The translations under genes were made by a program, and so were the position numbers. A stretch of 64,000 nt of DNA from Xestospongia bergquistia. Its lineage: Eukaryota; Porifera; Demospongiae; Haplosclerida; Petrosiidae. Shown here piece by piece: positions 47,106-58,400 of this stretch; the first letter of the stretch is position 1, and each line of letters opens with the position of its first letter. The notes below the pieces were generated by a model. It saw only the letters and a program-made list of their open reading frames with translations. It was not told where the DNA came from and made no database searches. The stretch spans positions 5,828,501 through 5,892,500 of the forward strand of contig OZ014413.1 in assembly GCA_963965975.1 (NCBI GenBank). Reading direction: 5' to 3'.

Positions 47106-47459
47106 ATGAATGTGTACTTCCTGAATACACTGTAAATTTCATGGTGTTACGATGACACCAAAACATGGTGACATCGACCTGTGCAAAAATGACACCTTCT
47201 TAGTGTCATCCTTAACACCATTCAAGTGGTGTCATCATTAAAACCTTTAACTGGTGTCATGTATGACACTAACAATTGACCACAGCAACACTACAATAGT
47301 GTCCTCTATAGAAGAATTAACAAATCAATTAATTCACCAACAAACAAAATGAAATTAATTCAAATAACAAATCAACAATCAATATGAAATAACCAAAATC
47401 AGAAGTAACAATTATACATTAACTTTTGATAAACTAATTAAAAAATCTTGAATATTTAG

Positions 47460-49291
47460 AGGATGCCTTGCTGATTTTAAACCATAAATAGTCTCAAAAA
47501 AAAAAAACTTTTAGTTTGTTGAGGATATGCAATATTAAACACATAGTATGTAGCTAAACAAGAATGAATGGCTGTCACAAGGTTGGGCATGTTAAAGATG
47601 TTTTTCTCAACTACAACCGTTGTTTCGTTCAGGTTACTTAAATCCTCACCAAACACAGCAACAAATGGGTGTATTAAGTTAATGGAGTTTAACTCTTCAT
47701 CAATATTTAATTTGCTACCCTATAATTAAAGATATAATTATAATAATCACAAAACTATATATGACCTACCAAAAATGGTATTAAGAACATGCTTTTATCT
47801 TTTCCTCTTTGGCCAAGTACACACATTGCAATACTCAAACTGTATGCTATCATTTGTTCTAAGTAGGTATCAGTCAATTTAATTACATACACTTAATTCA
47901 CTAACCAATACTAGGATTGTCAATTTCTTTAAAAAGATGTAATAATCTTTTCACCTCCTTTTGAGACTCTACTTCAGCATATAATATGATTTTCTGAGAA
48001 AACATCAGAAGATTTTTGTCAAAATTATCAGATAAAATGTTTGCTACTAGAGCAAACTCCTGAATCAACTGTAACAAAGTATACATCAAATCAATGTTTT
48101 TATTCATAACTTGCATACTATTTGTGGTTGCATAAAACAAGGAAACTCCTCCAAAATTTCAGTAACATGTGATTGATCATTTTTGATCCATTTTCTACAA
48201 ATGGCTACATACATGTAAAAAATAAAGATGTTTTATGTATTATTATTATACCTGATGTCTCTGACATTAATGGCTTCATTCCTACCACAGTTCAATTTTT
48301 TGATGTATACAAAGTTTTGACTGTTTTTACATGATGTTTGTAAACCTCTCTATCTGAATCAGTAACAATAAAAAAGGATATCTGCAATTCATTGATGTCT
48401 TTTTACATCGTTTCTTAGGAGGGCCATTATCCTCAAGTATTCCCATAGTGTGTGCTCTGTCAGGTCTATGGATGTTTTTGAACTTATTTTGTAACTTTTT
48501 CTTTCCGTGAATCTTAATTAAAGTAGCATAATAATATGTATATTATATTTTCATGAAGTCAACTTACATAACCACTTCCAACTGAGTCTCGTAAACTAGT
48601 ATGTTGCATAATCAACCTTTCTGCAACTCGCTGTAACTTTTTAGCAGATGGATATCTAGTATTAACCATAATCAAAGTAGCCAGTGTATTAACAATTTCA
48701 TTTCTAGCTGCTGAGGTTAAAATACCATTATTCAGAGCAACAGTTGTAGGCTAAAGAAAACTGTAAAATATGGTTTATAGTTAAAGAACTAACTCGAGAG
48801 AAGTTCATAGGAATTATAATGGTTTCCTCCCATTTAGTTGATGTTGGAGTTACCTGGAAATTCTCAGAGCTTTCAACCTGGAATATTAAAAAGATTATAT
48901 TGTCAATGTTGTACATTATTAAAAATGTAAACATTATATAAAAATTAAAGTTAATGATCATACATACAGGCACTGTATCACCACTACAGAGTGAAGAGTG
49001 AGGAGTTTGTCCCTTTGACAAACTGGAAGAATTTAATGTACATGACTTTGGAGTTGAAGGAGATGAGATAGGTTCTACACAAGTTTAGACAATTTTCTTT
49101 ATTTTCATACGGTCACCAAGTATAGGACATAATTCTCGAAGATATTCATCATTAAGTTCTATGAATGCAATTCTGTCAATTTTATTCTGTCTAAAAGTTT
49201 CAATAATATCTTCGTCTAATGATGGCAACTCTTCCCTCAAAAAAACACAAATATCATCAGGTGTCATGATACTAAAGTCGTGAAGATTCAT
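47460..49291 (-). pseudogene. SAM-domain gene of transposon copy B
   Basis: Start at 49291. The first exon is a clear SAM domain: 'MTPDDICVFLREELPSLDED', 'IIETFRQNKIDRIAFIELND' and 'YLRELCPILGDRMKIKKIV' (68 codons). Then 'VTPTSTKWEETIIIPMNFSR' (48.8 kb), 'LTSAARNEIVNTLATLIMVN' and 'LQRVAERLIMQHTSLRDSVG' (48.6-48.7 kb), 'NIHRPDRAHTMGILEDNGPP' (48.45 kb), a helical block (47.9-48.14 kb), and the C-terminal 'MPNLVTAIHSCLATYYVFNI' (about 47.57 kb). The order equals copy A. SAM domains mediate protein-protein assembly. Several blocks are open, so this copy may be less decayed than A, but exon joins are not resolved. Confidence 0.7.
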
Positions 49292-49517
49292 TTTGATACA
49301 AAGAAGTCCAACAGAACTGGTAATTAAGAGAAAAATATATCAGTATAGTGAGTATACAATAATATTGACTTACACCTACCGCTTATGCATGAACACTTTA
49401 TATTGACAGCAGAGATTACATCTAGCCAGAAACTTAAACCAGCTTTAGCCACGTTCAATACACCAACCAAGTGAGCGTGTCAATAACAGAAGAGACAAAA
49501 TTCGAAGTTGACAACAA

Positions 49518-50830
49518 ATGTTAATTCTCTTATATGCTCAGTTGACAAATTATACGCATGCGCTAAAAACAACTGTACCATGTCGAGTACTTTTGTCTAT
49601 AGCCTATAGGTGCTGGTACTGTTCTTCAAAGTGCTTTGTTTCTCCTTCTCAACAACTACTTGATTGTCACATTAGACTGGTACACTCTCAAGACCCACTG
49701 GTTTACATTCATTGCAGTTATAAGTCTTGTTCACATACGTTTACTAATTACAGAACATATCAAAATCATATGCTAAAGCATAAGCATAAACCAAGTGATG
49801 GAAGTAATGTTATAGAGGATGGAAAATGAAATTGGTGGAAGCTCATCCGTTGAAGAGATGCAAGGAGAGGAACCTAGTGGAGTTGTTTCTGAGCACTCTG
49901 ATACTGTTTCTGATCTAACATCATACTGTGCTAAATGGATTCTCAAGACAAGTGAAACACGAAAATTAACTAGAACTGCATTGGTTGGTATTGTAGAGGA
50001 TACAGCTGATCTTATAAAAGAAGTTTTGTCAAGTGCTAAATCTCAAATCCTTCACTCTCTGAGAGATAATGAACTTAATACTAGTTGTATAATGAAGGTT
50101 TTTTCTGATGACAATGAAAGCCTTAAATCTTTTGATACACTATTGACCTTTCAACAACAAGTAAAATACTACAGAGAGCTTTTAATTTTGTAGTAAGTTT
50201 ATAAATAACTGTTTTTAAGTGTATTACTTTAATTGTTAAGGAGCTGGAACAAGTAACCCTAGGAAGTAGTTGTATAGTGAGTACTGTTGGAAGATGTACG
50301 AAAGTTCTTATTAAAAAAGATGAAATGATGTATATTCCTATTTTAAAAACGCTCAAGCAAATTCTTAAAAATAAGGCAGTTGTTAGAGAAATAAGAAGTT
50401 GATAAACTAGAAATATGTACTATGTATTTATTCATAGATAATGAATGGTCACCAACAAGAAAATGACACTATTGTTGGTGATTTCTGTGATGGAAAGAAA
50501 TAACTTGATCATCCTGTTTTTAGTATCAATCACACTACACTTCAACTGTTTTTTTACTTTGATGATTTGGAGGTTTGTAATCCATTGTGTTCAAAGAGAA
50601 AAAAGCACAAATTAGGTTATTTTCAGTAAAATATAAACTTTAATTTACTTTCAATCTCAGGAGCATTCTATTTTATATTAGGAAAGTTACATCCAAAGTT
50701 TAGATGTTGAACATCTACAATTCAACTCTTGGCATTGGTAAATTCTATGTTACTAAGAAAGTATGGGATGGATGTCATTCTTACGTACTTTCTTAAAGAT
50801 CTTCAGGAATTAGAGAGAGTAAGCTTTGTT
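49518..50830 (+). pseudogene. C2H2-finger / DIMH-type gene, 5' half (copy B)
   Basis: The first block carries two finger-like units ('CWYCSSKCFVSPSQQLLDCH', 'CSYKSCSHTFTNYRTYQNHM'). An acidic linker and helical region follow (49819-50190), then 'LEQVTLGSSCIVSTVGRCTK' and 'MYIPILKTLKQILKN' (50.24-50.37 kb), 'CDGKK' with a stop, 'LFFYFDDLEVCNPLCSKRKK' (50.56 kb) and 'TIQLLALVNSMLLRKYGMDV' (50.72-50.77 kb). Each block has its counterpart in copy A. The listed ATG (49518) is probably not the true start, because a likely promoter motif (49554-49563) lies after it. Confidence 0.65.
49554..49563. promoter_or_regulatory. NRF1-like palindrome in the bidirectional spacer (copy B)
   Basis: ACGCATGCGC between the SAM-gene start (49291) and the first finger codon of the facing gene (about 49610). 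Same core (GCATGCG) as in copy A at 26958-26967. Confidence 0.45.
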
Positions 50831-50928
50831 TAATTTAAGTATCGATAGATCTACTCTGTACTTTATTCAGAGTATTTATTTTGAAGAGATTTCAATGCCA
50901 TTAAAAGAAAGCATGTCTTGCTGTTTGT

Positions 50929-53900
50929 TCAGCTGACAACCTTGGAAGTCAGGAAGTTAGTGGGTTTAAAATGGGTGCATAGAGGTCGAATGTATTTGTT
51001 TATGCTAGTGCGTCTTATTGGTCTAGCAAAGATGAGAACAAGGACATAGGATAGCAAGAGAGATATGACAATTATCAATGTGATGATCATTAGAATGAGA
51101 TGTGATCCACTACCATATTCTATTGACCCATCCCAATACCAAACTTTGAAACTATTATCTGAATCATAATAGATTCTTGCTGAGGTAAACACATCAATAA
51201 TTGCTAGTAATAGTTTTGAGAATGAGAGATGTACAACAGTAACCAGTACTTGAACTGAGGAATGAGCTATTCTATTAGAGAGCCTGAGAGACAAGTGACT
51301 GAGGATAATAAGGACAACAACTATTGTCAGCAAATAAAATGGAAATAGTAAACTGAGACCAGCTTTCCATACCTCTGTCATCCCATCATAAAAACATAGA
51401 GAAAAACCAAGATTCAGATTCAATGTAGACAAAAAAATAAGATTAAACTTTGAATATGCCTCTTGATGAACATTTAATGATAATAGATCCATCATGCCAC
51501 AATTAGCTATATGTGCATAAAATATAATTCCATTGAGTGTACCAGTTGTCAATGTAAGTTTGAGAGCATATAACAGGTAAATGAGGAGGGGACCAGCTAT
51601 TGCATAGAGGACTAATGTCAACAACCACCAATTACTACATTGTTTACATTCTGTAGAACCAAACACCACACTTAGTTTATGACCTTCATTAAGCCTACTA
51701 CAACTACCACACAACAGGCCTTCACGATGATGTAAACAGAGTGATTGGAGAGTTCCTTTGTCACAAGTCTTGCTAGTTGATATTGTAATATCGTTAGTTG
51801 AAGAACTGCAAAAAAAAGCTCCATTATTATTACAATAGCCAAGTGGACATTGCTTTGATACTCCAAAACGTGTGGATGCATTGATATAACCAGCCCAGGT
51901 ATTAGCAGATAATGTAGGTCTTGCCATTGACAGATAATCAATGTCACAATCAGCTTTATAACCATAAACCAAATAAAACTCTTTGTTATAAAAAGCTGAT
52001 GAGCAGACACATTGTTGTGTTTTATTGTGGAAAACAAAACCCAAGGGACAATTTTGTACTGTAACATTGACCACTAGAGCAGCTGGGAAACTAGGTAGAG
52101 AAAATACTATATTTCTTTCAGTCTTGTTAGGATCTTTCCTGTATATTATAAGCTCAAAGGAGGTACAGTTATCACCTTCATTAAGCTCTAAAATGTTTCT
52201 AATTTTAGCAAAGTTAACTGCAACAGTTGAGTATACGTTTCTGTTTACAGCATCAACAGATGCCATGTAGATCTTGATCTTCTGACCTGGATAGGTGTTA
52301 AATGATTTGTTGGAATTTCTGTGTGTACCATTAGGATAACACAAAGTTAGTTTTGAAGCTGAAGTTGATATAGTCAGCAGTTTATTCACTTTCTTGTTTC
52401 CAATGAAATGAAAGTGCTTCTCGTAAAATTCTAGCAATGCTGTATTATTTGAAATTTTTGGCTCGAATCGGCAGGAAAAGAGTGGATAGGCGAATATTGA
52501 ATTACCAGCATAGATAGCCTCATTTTCTGTGAAAGAAATATTTCTTTCCTTTGTGATATCAATTATTTTTATGATACATTGTTCTTTCATTAATAAGCTA
52601 TTTCTTATACCAGAATTTGCATATATTGCTCCACCAAATTCCTGAGCTCGATTATTAATAAAGTTAACTACAGCTCCTTCAATAAAATAAAGATATCCAT
52701 TACCTAGTAATCTAATAGCAGCACCACTGGATCCAACATTGTTGCTAAAAGTCACTTTGGCATATTTAGAGAGATAAACATTGGAGTTGAGAGTATCAAT
52801 CACAGATCCATAGTTGTTAGTGAAGTTTGACGTTCCAGTAATAGACACGTTTGCTATGCTACTAAATGAGAAAATTCCTGCAGTTGAAACAGGCTTGAAT
52901 ATTATTTTTTGAGAGTTATTGCTTGCATATATATCTTCAAGAACAACAGAGATGTTTGCAAACCTTTTAGCATTATCGGAGACAGACATAAAAAGACAAG
53001 CTCCAGTCTGCTGTACTAAGTTATTTTGAAATGTACAATGTTTGAAATGAATTTGTATTTTAACAGTCTTGTCTAGTTCAGCTACACCAACATATATAGC
53101 ACCGGTAGGTAAACAATTATGACAATGTCCTGTGTGATTATGAAACTTTGTATTTTGAATTAACAATATTTGGTGTCGAGTCATTGCTAAATCTGTTACT
53201 TTAATCCAATATAAAGCAAGAGCTGCTCCATGTAAAAATGACTTAGGACCATTAGCATTATCAGAAAACAGAGAGTTATTAACAATTGTGTTTGTATTAA
53301 GAGAACTGTTGTAATGAAGAACAAGCAGACCACCTGGTGAACTAGAACTTCCCACATTAGATGTAAATTCTGTATTGTTAATAGTAACACTGGCAAAATA
53401 TGTTTTTTGAGTATAAATTATAGTCAGACCAGCAGCATTAACAATATTCAAGTAATTATTAGAGAACTCAGTGATATAGGGATAAGAATCAAAGTTTTTT
53501 GTAAAACGTGTATAGTTGACAGTAACATTTGTAGGATACATCATTAGTTGATGATCAAAAAAATGTAGAAGAGCACCACAACCAATTGTCCTTTTGTGTT
53601 CAGTATGACGATATAGGTTAGTACTAAGACTTGAATAAGATATATTAACTTCACTGATAGTAGAATCAATCAGATTTACACCAATCATAGCAAACCCATA
53701 CGAGGCGTAGATGTTAACTCGAGATATATTGACCTGACAATGAACAAAGACTAAGGCAGCAGCATGAGATGAAATGTAATGCAGAGATGAACTATTGAGG
53801 TAGTCAGTAATTGTAGAATCTTGTATAGTAGTGAGATAAGTACCACAATCCTTAAATATCAATCGTTCTAGAGTCACTGTATTGTTGAAGAAAACCAGAC

Positions 53901-54195
53901 CTCTTCTAGACTGTGGAGCAATTTCTGTGTCATTATGAAGACATGTTATAGTTGGCCATTCAGTGAAAGAATCACTGCATATATCAATCTTACTAGTTTG
54001 GTTACTTGTCACTTGACAAAAGATACCACGCAAGAGGGTAAAATTGACAGAGCTGTTTAATGATAAAATAAGGTGTTGAGTGGACAAAGTTGTGTCACAC
54101 AGGTACTTCTCTAAATCTGATGATGAGTTAACATGATATATTTCAAAACAATTTACTGACAAAAAAAATACCAGGATAGTTAAAAATAAGAACAT
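50929..54195 (-). CDS. Secreted-domain beta-helix protein with C-terminal multi-TM region
   Basis: Intronless 1088-codon gene. Signal peptide 'MFLFLTILVFFLSVNC'. Residues about 25-600 are Asn/Ser/Thr-rich with many N-glycosylation sites and repeated short strands ('NVTVNYTRFTKN', 'TINNTEFTSNVGSSSSPGG', 'VNFINNRAQEFGGAIYANSG'), typical of a right-handed parallel beta-helix as in polymorphic outer-membrane-protein-like repeats. Then a Cys-rich stalk ('CPLGFVFHNKTQQCVC', 'LCLHHREGLLCGSCSRLNEG', 'GSTECKQCSNWWLLT') and about six TM helices ending 'YVLVLIFARPIRR'. It is probably a cell-surface receptor or adhesion-like protein; function unknown. The tail after the last helix is short ('LCTHFKPTNFLTSKVVS'), and I would expect more sequence in this family, so the 3' end may be truncated. 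Relics of paralogs follow upstream. Confidence 0.8.
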   Translation of the reverse strand: MFLFLTILVFFLSVNCFEIYHVNSSSDLEKYLCDTTLSTQHLILSLNSSVNFTLLRGIFCQVTSNQTSKIDICSDSFTEWPTITCLHNDTEIAPQSRRGLVFFNNTVTLERLIFKDCGTYLTTIQDSTITDYLNSSSLHYISSHAAALVFVHCQVNISRVNIYASYGFAMIGVNLIDSTISEVNISYSSLSTNLYRHTEHKRTIGCGALLHFFDHQLMMYPTNVTVNYTRFTKNFDSYPYITEFSNNYLNIVNAAGLTIIYTQKTYFASVTINNTEFTSNVGSSSSPGGLLVLHYNSSLNTNTIVNNSLFSDNANGPKSFLHGAALALYWIKVTDLAMTRHQILLIQNTKFHNHTGHCHNCLPTGAIYVGVAELDKTVKIQIHFKHCTFQNNLVQQTGACLFMSVSDNAKRFANISVVLEDIYASNNSQKIIFKPVSTAGIFSFSSIANVSITGTSNFTNNYGSVIDTLNSNVYLSKYAKVTFSNNVGSSGAAIRLLGNGYLYFIEGAVVNFINNRAQEFGGAIYANSGIRNSLLMKEQCIIKIIDITKERNISFTENEAIYAGNSIFAYPLFSCRFEPKISNNTALLEFYEKHFHFIGNKKVNKLLTISTSASKLTLCYPNGTHRNSNKSFNTYPGQKIKIYMASVDAVNRNVYSTVAVNFAKIRNILELNEGDNCTSFELIIYRKDPNKTERNIVFSLPSFPAALVVNVTVQNCPLGFVFHNKTQQCVCSSAFYNKEFYLVYGYKADCDIDYLSMARPTLSANTWAGYINASTRFGVSKQCPLGYCNNNGAFFCSSSTNDITISTSKTCDKGTLQSLCLHHREGLLCGSCSRLNEGHKLSVVFGSTECKQCSNWWLLTLVLYAIAGPLLIYLLYALKLTLTTGTLNGIIFYAHIANCGMMDLLSLNVHQEAYSKFNLIFLSTLNLNLGFSLCFYDGMTEVWKAGLSLLFPFYLLTIVVVLIILSHLSLRLSNRIAHSSVQVLVTVVHLSFSKLLLAIIDVFTSARIYYDSDNSFKVWYWDGSIEYGSGSHLILMIITLIIVISLLLSYVLVLIFARPIRRTSINKYIRPLCTHFKPTNFLTSKVVS

Positions 54196-54439
54196 TTTTA
54201 AAAAGGTTTGACTGAAATAAATAACTCAGGAACTAACTCCTTAAGTATTTATATTGTAGTTGTTTTTGTTATCTTTTGCAACAACTAATATTGTTATTAT
54301 AATAACATTGAAAGTAAAGGTAGAATCTAGATGTAATTTATAATAACAAGTGAATCTTTCTGATTTTCCAAAATCAGCCATCGCTAGATTGTTGGGAATA
54401 ACTTAAATGACGTTTACCAATGTATTGGAAGTGATTCAC

Positions 54440-55010
54440 TGCCATATTATAATGACACAGCAAACACCAAACATTGTAACTAATATCTAAATCATAAAAG
54501 ATTCTTGCTGAGGTAAACACATCAAAAATTGCTCGTAATAGTTTTGAGAATGAGAAATGTACAACTGTATACCGTGCATATCTGAGGAATGAACAATTAT
54601 TTTAGAAAGCTTTATATTAAATGACTGAGGATAATCAGGATAATAACTATTTTCAAGAGATAAGTGAAACAATAAACTGAGATCATCTTTCCACAACTTT
54701 GTTATTTCATTGTCAAACATAGAGGAAAGCTGAGATTCAGTTTCAATATATACTATAAACAAGGCAAAATGTTGAGTATTTAAAAGATAACAGATCTACA
54801 ATGATAATTCCATTGACTCTATAATGTGAGAGGACATAACATATAAATGAAGAAGGAGCCTACTATTGCATAGAGAACTAGTCTCTGGAACCACAAATTA
54901 GTACGTTTTCATTCTGTAAAACCAAATCCCATACTACGTTTTGACCTACTTTAAGCTTAATACAACTAACACACAATTGACTTACAGAAAGATGTAAAGA
55001 CAGTAAGTTT
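54440..55010 (-). pseudogene. TM-region relic of a beta-helix/multi-TM paralog
   Basis: Nucleotide match to the TM-coding part of the neighbour gene: 'agattcttgctgaggtaaac' at 54.5 kb equals 51.17 kb, and 'gttttgagaatgag' follows in both. The decayed minus-strand frame gives 'DNEITKLWKDDLSLLFHLSL', against 'DGMTEVWKAGLSLLFPFYLL' in the intact gene. It extends through the 'tgcatagagaactag' part to the Cys-rich stalk at about 55.0 kb. Confidence 0.8.
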
Positions 55011-55429
55011 CACAACACAAATTCTTCAGTTATATTAACATTCACTTTGTAGCTTACATTGATAGATTACTATAGAAGTTTGAATTCATGTGAATTACTC
55101 TTTATACAATTTGTTTATATGGTATACTATGACAAAGCAACAAATTAGAGGATGAGTATTTAACATGACTTTTGAATTCCATAATATTCCAGTTATATAC
55201 ACTACAAATTAGATGTAAAAAATAATATATCAATTTTCACAATGAAGTTATATTAATTGAAATGCATGTATATATCATCATTTGTAAGACTGTAAAAGAA
55301 ATTAGTACAAATGGATATTGAATTGAGACACTAAACAGATATTACCATACAATGAAGGTCACTAGAGTTGCTTATATGAAATAACATTTTAACATGATAT
55401 TATAAAGAGACTAATCTTGCGAAATCTCT

Positions 55430-55690
55430 AGTTGGAGTTAATACATACAACAGAATTGGAATCCATATTTTGTCATATATAGTTAATTTGGTGATATGGA
55501 TTAGCTCAGAAACAGTTCTGAGAAAAAGAGGTATGCAACAGCAACCAGTATTTAAAGTGAAGAGTAAGCTGTTCTGTTGAAATGTCAAACAGAAAAAAGA
55601 CTAAGGATAATGAAGACAACAAGTTTTATCAAGATATAAAGAGGAAACACTTAAGGCCAGTTTTCTATAACTGTGTTATCCTGCATGTGT
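55430..55690 (-). pseudogene. Second TM-region relic of the same family
   Basis: Minus strand. 'caaccagtatttaaagtgaa', 'aaggataatgaagacaaca' and 'ggccagttttctataactgt' correspond to 51240-51380 of the intact gene. It is shorter and more decayed than the relic at 54.4 kb, and continues the row of tandem paralog remnants. Confidence 0.6.
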
Positions 55691-55699
55691 TTATGGACC

Positions 55700-57040
55700 C
55701 TGTGTAAGTATACTTATTCTTATTGTAATGATTATACATGAAGGTATAACTGCAAATATGTAAACTGGCAGACATAATATAATACTCAGCATACTGATAA
55801 TATTCATTATATAAAAAAATTGAAATAGGTTTAATTGTTGCTTAATTTCCAAATACTATTCATAAGGTTTCATAATTTTGTACAAGTAGTCTTTTAAGTC
55901 ATTTATCTTTTAAAAAGGTTATTGTTTTTGTATATAAAAGAAATTAGACATCATTTGATCCATTGAAGCATGTTCTCCACAGTCTGAGCATTTTCTTGAC
56001 TGCTATAATCTGAAGCTTCATATAAGCTTGATCATGAAAAAAAATCGAATGTGAATTGATGTTGGCCAAAATACACTTAGTCAATGCAGGAAAAAGATGC
56101 TCCAAGGAGTTAAGGATATTACTGATGTAATTGTGAACTGCTACCTTTAGAAGCAGATATTTTTAATCTCATTAAAGTTTTCACAATAGCAGCCATTATT
56201 GCAGTAACTAATGCTTCATACGCGAAATCATTTCCTACATTGGAATGAGTTAAAACATGCTTAGGGCAGCTATGGGAGAACAATGGCTCACAGACCTTGT
56301 TCTTCTGTTGATTGGAATTGACTTTTGTTAATAAGTTGGACCAAAAACAGTATTCATATTATTCAATAATTGGTCTTCTGTTATTAACCTAGTTTTAATA
56401 TCATTTATAATCATGAATATGTTCATCTACTCTCATGTCTTTTGCTAACAGGTTCTCACTACTGAAAATATATTTCTTAATGGAAATAACTGTAGCTATT
56501 GCATTTATCATAAAAATCATAATATATCTATAATTATAGTATAATACTTTGTAAATATTTTACTATCCATCAGGATTTGACTTTTGTGCTATTATTTGTA
56601 CTTTCTCATGTGTGTGCCAACATCAGTTATAATACCATAACATAATATCCACACTTGTACAGTTTTAAAATACCTAGCTTTAATGAAGCATATAAGTGTT
56701 AATATTTCAAACACATTTAATGTTTACTGTACGTTGACCAGTTGGAAAATTATCACACTATATGGCCTATCATGTCAAGTGTCTTAATCAACTTAAAAGC
56801 ATGACTACATAAACCAATTAAAACAACATTATATTTTCATAGTATATAGGATATAATACATTTATAGTGGGTCTTGATGTTAGATGATACAGCACTCAGC
56901 TTTCCCTTATAGGAACTCAGCCACACTCCTTATTCCATATATCTGATATACTAGGGTGGTTCTCATGGAATAGTGATATAATCAATAAGTATTAATGCCA
57001 ATTTGAATTAAGTATCCTTTGTATATCTTTAATATTCCCA
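55700..57040. other. Gene-free stretch with one unassigned open segment
   Basis: No recognised gene. A minus-strand open segment at about 56.13-56.29 kb reads 'NDFAYEALVTAIMAAIVKTL' and may be a stray exon, but no family can be given. Confidence 0.3.
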
Positions 57041-57049
57041 CTTTACATC

Positions 57050-57450
57050 GATGTAGATCTTTCAAGTCTTTTGAGTCAGTATGGGCTATCATATAAAGAA
57101 ATAGAGAAAGAGTGTGATGATGGTGTTTTCATTGAGATCTCACAACATATGAATAATGACTATATAGCAGCTGGTCATTGTCTTGATTTATCAACTGAAA
57201 AAGTGGGTCGCGTTTCACAAAGTGATAAAAGTGATGTACAGATAAAAGAAGAACGAAATGTTATGAGCATGGAAATGAAAAAAATAGTAGTGCAGCTACT
57301 TCCAAAGAATTGGTTAAAGCTTTCTTGAAAATGGTAGATCGATTCATAGCTGAATATATATTGAGATATCTTTCTAAGAAATTTAAATCAGATTTAAGTC
57401 CAAGTTGTTGTATTGTTAATCCACAAAAGGCTAAAAAGTATTGGGAATAA
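57050..57450 (+). pseudogene. DEATH-domain-like relic with one frameshift
   Basis: Plus strand 'LLSQYGLSYKEIEKECDDGV' and 'ISQHMNNDYIAAGHCLDLS', then after a frame change 'NSSAATSKELVKAFLKMVDR' and 'AEYILRYLSKKF'. The helices, the 'CLDLS' segment and the 'SAAT...LV.AFL.M.....A..IL.YL' end fit a DEATH-fold domain as found in sponge immune-type proteins (family assignment is from memory). The frame change falls at an A7 run (about 57278-57284), so it may be a homopolymer error rather than a true break. No start, signal or partner domain is visible; it may be one exon of a larger gene. Confidence 0.5.
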
Positions 57451-57769
57451 TTAACACCCAAGTGAAAAGGAAGCAGTGTGAAATAAGCTGATGGACCCCC
57501 ATATAAAATATCCTAAGAAATTTGGTACCCCTCTCCAACAAACTATCGTGGAAAGAGATTATATAGATTCAAGTATTTTTATCAAAATTAATAGCCAATG
57601 TCATTTTCTTTGACTACAATAATTATTATAGCTTTAACACAATATACAGTAAACATAGCAAAATCAATAATACTTATAACTTATGTAAATAGATGTGTTA
57701 GCCACAGTGTAAATTTTTACTTTCCTGTTTTCGTGATATGATATGTCCAGATATGTCCAGTTATATAAA

Positions 57770-58180
57770 CTCCTATTGTAGAATAGACACTTCGATTGAC
57801 AGCATCAACTGCTGCCATGTATAAGTGACCTGGGTACAACTTGGAAGTAGGCTTTAGGAAAATTTAATGTTTATAGATAATCAGGTCATGTGGTGCTGTT
57901 GAAATTTCAAGTAAACCTGTTTCAGTCGTATTTGAGTAAAATGTCATGTGAATTTTGTAGTATTTTGGAATATCATCTGGCTTTTTTCTTTACCTGATAA
58001 GGTGAAAAGTGTCTTTGTAAATAATTATATTCTCCCAATCTTCAGAAGCAAATTTCACATATTGTTTGTTTGCATAACTTGTGCTAGTACTATTATAAAT
58101 AATAGAATTTTTCACCACTACATACTCTACCTGAACCTCTTGCTTTTTTTGAGTATCACTCTTCATCAATTTAATTTGGG
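57770..58180 (-). pseudogene. Mid-region relic of a beta-helix/multi-TM paralog
   Basis: The minus-strand frame gives 'YMAAVDAVNRSVYSTIGV', matching 'YMASVDAVNRNVYSTVAV' of the intact gene. Upstream, 'KKQEVQVEYVVVKNSIIYNS' with 'YVKFASEDWENIIIY' is weaker but lies in the region expected for the end of the beta-helix. Frames are interrupted by indels. It is the most distal of the row of relics. Confidence 0.65.

Positions 58181-58188
<8 letters not shown>

Positions 58189-58213
<25 letters not shown>
58189..58213. repeat. (TA)n microsatellite
   Basis: About 12 TA dinucleotides. Confidence 0.9.
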
Positions 58214-58400
58214 CACATGATATATATATGATGATGAAACAATGATTTAGCTTATGTTGAAGTACATGTATAATTCCAGACTATGTCAGAAGCTGCTAGC
58301 TAGTGAGAATTAAGGTCTAGTTGTTGTTATGTTAGACTGAACACGTGTGCATGGCCTTATACACTTATAAAATACATATTATTTAAAGATTATATGAAAA

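Larger units (their letters stand above)
47128..50840. mobile_element. Copy B: head-to-head two-gene transposon, right end missing
   Basis: Left end CACTGTAAATTTC followed by an array of GGTGTCAT/ATGACACC motifs to about 47310. A minus-strand SAM-type gene (47460-49291) and a plus-strand C2H2 gene (49518 to about 50830) diverge from a 226-bp spacer. The plus-strand gene stops after the 'DLQELE' segment, before the DIMH exon, so the right half is lost. The break lies about 90 bp from the 3' end of the beta-helix surface protein gene. Nearest left flank is GAATA; no right flank can be defined. Confidence 0.65.

Noticed and set aside
51672..52067. 131-codon minus-strand ORF inside the surface-protein gene
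   Set aside because: Shadow frame of the 1088-codon gene; low-complexity hydrophobic product.
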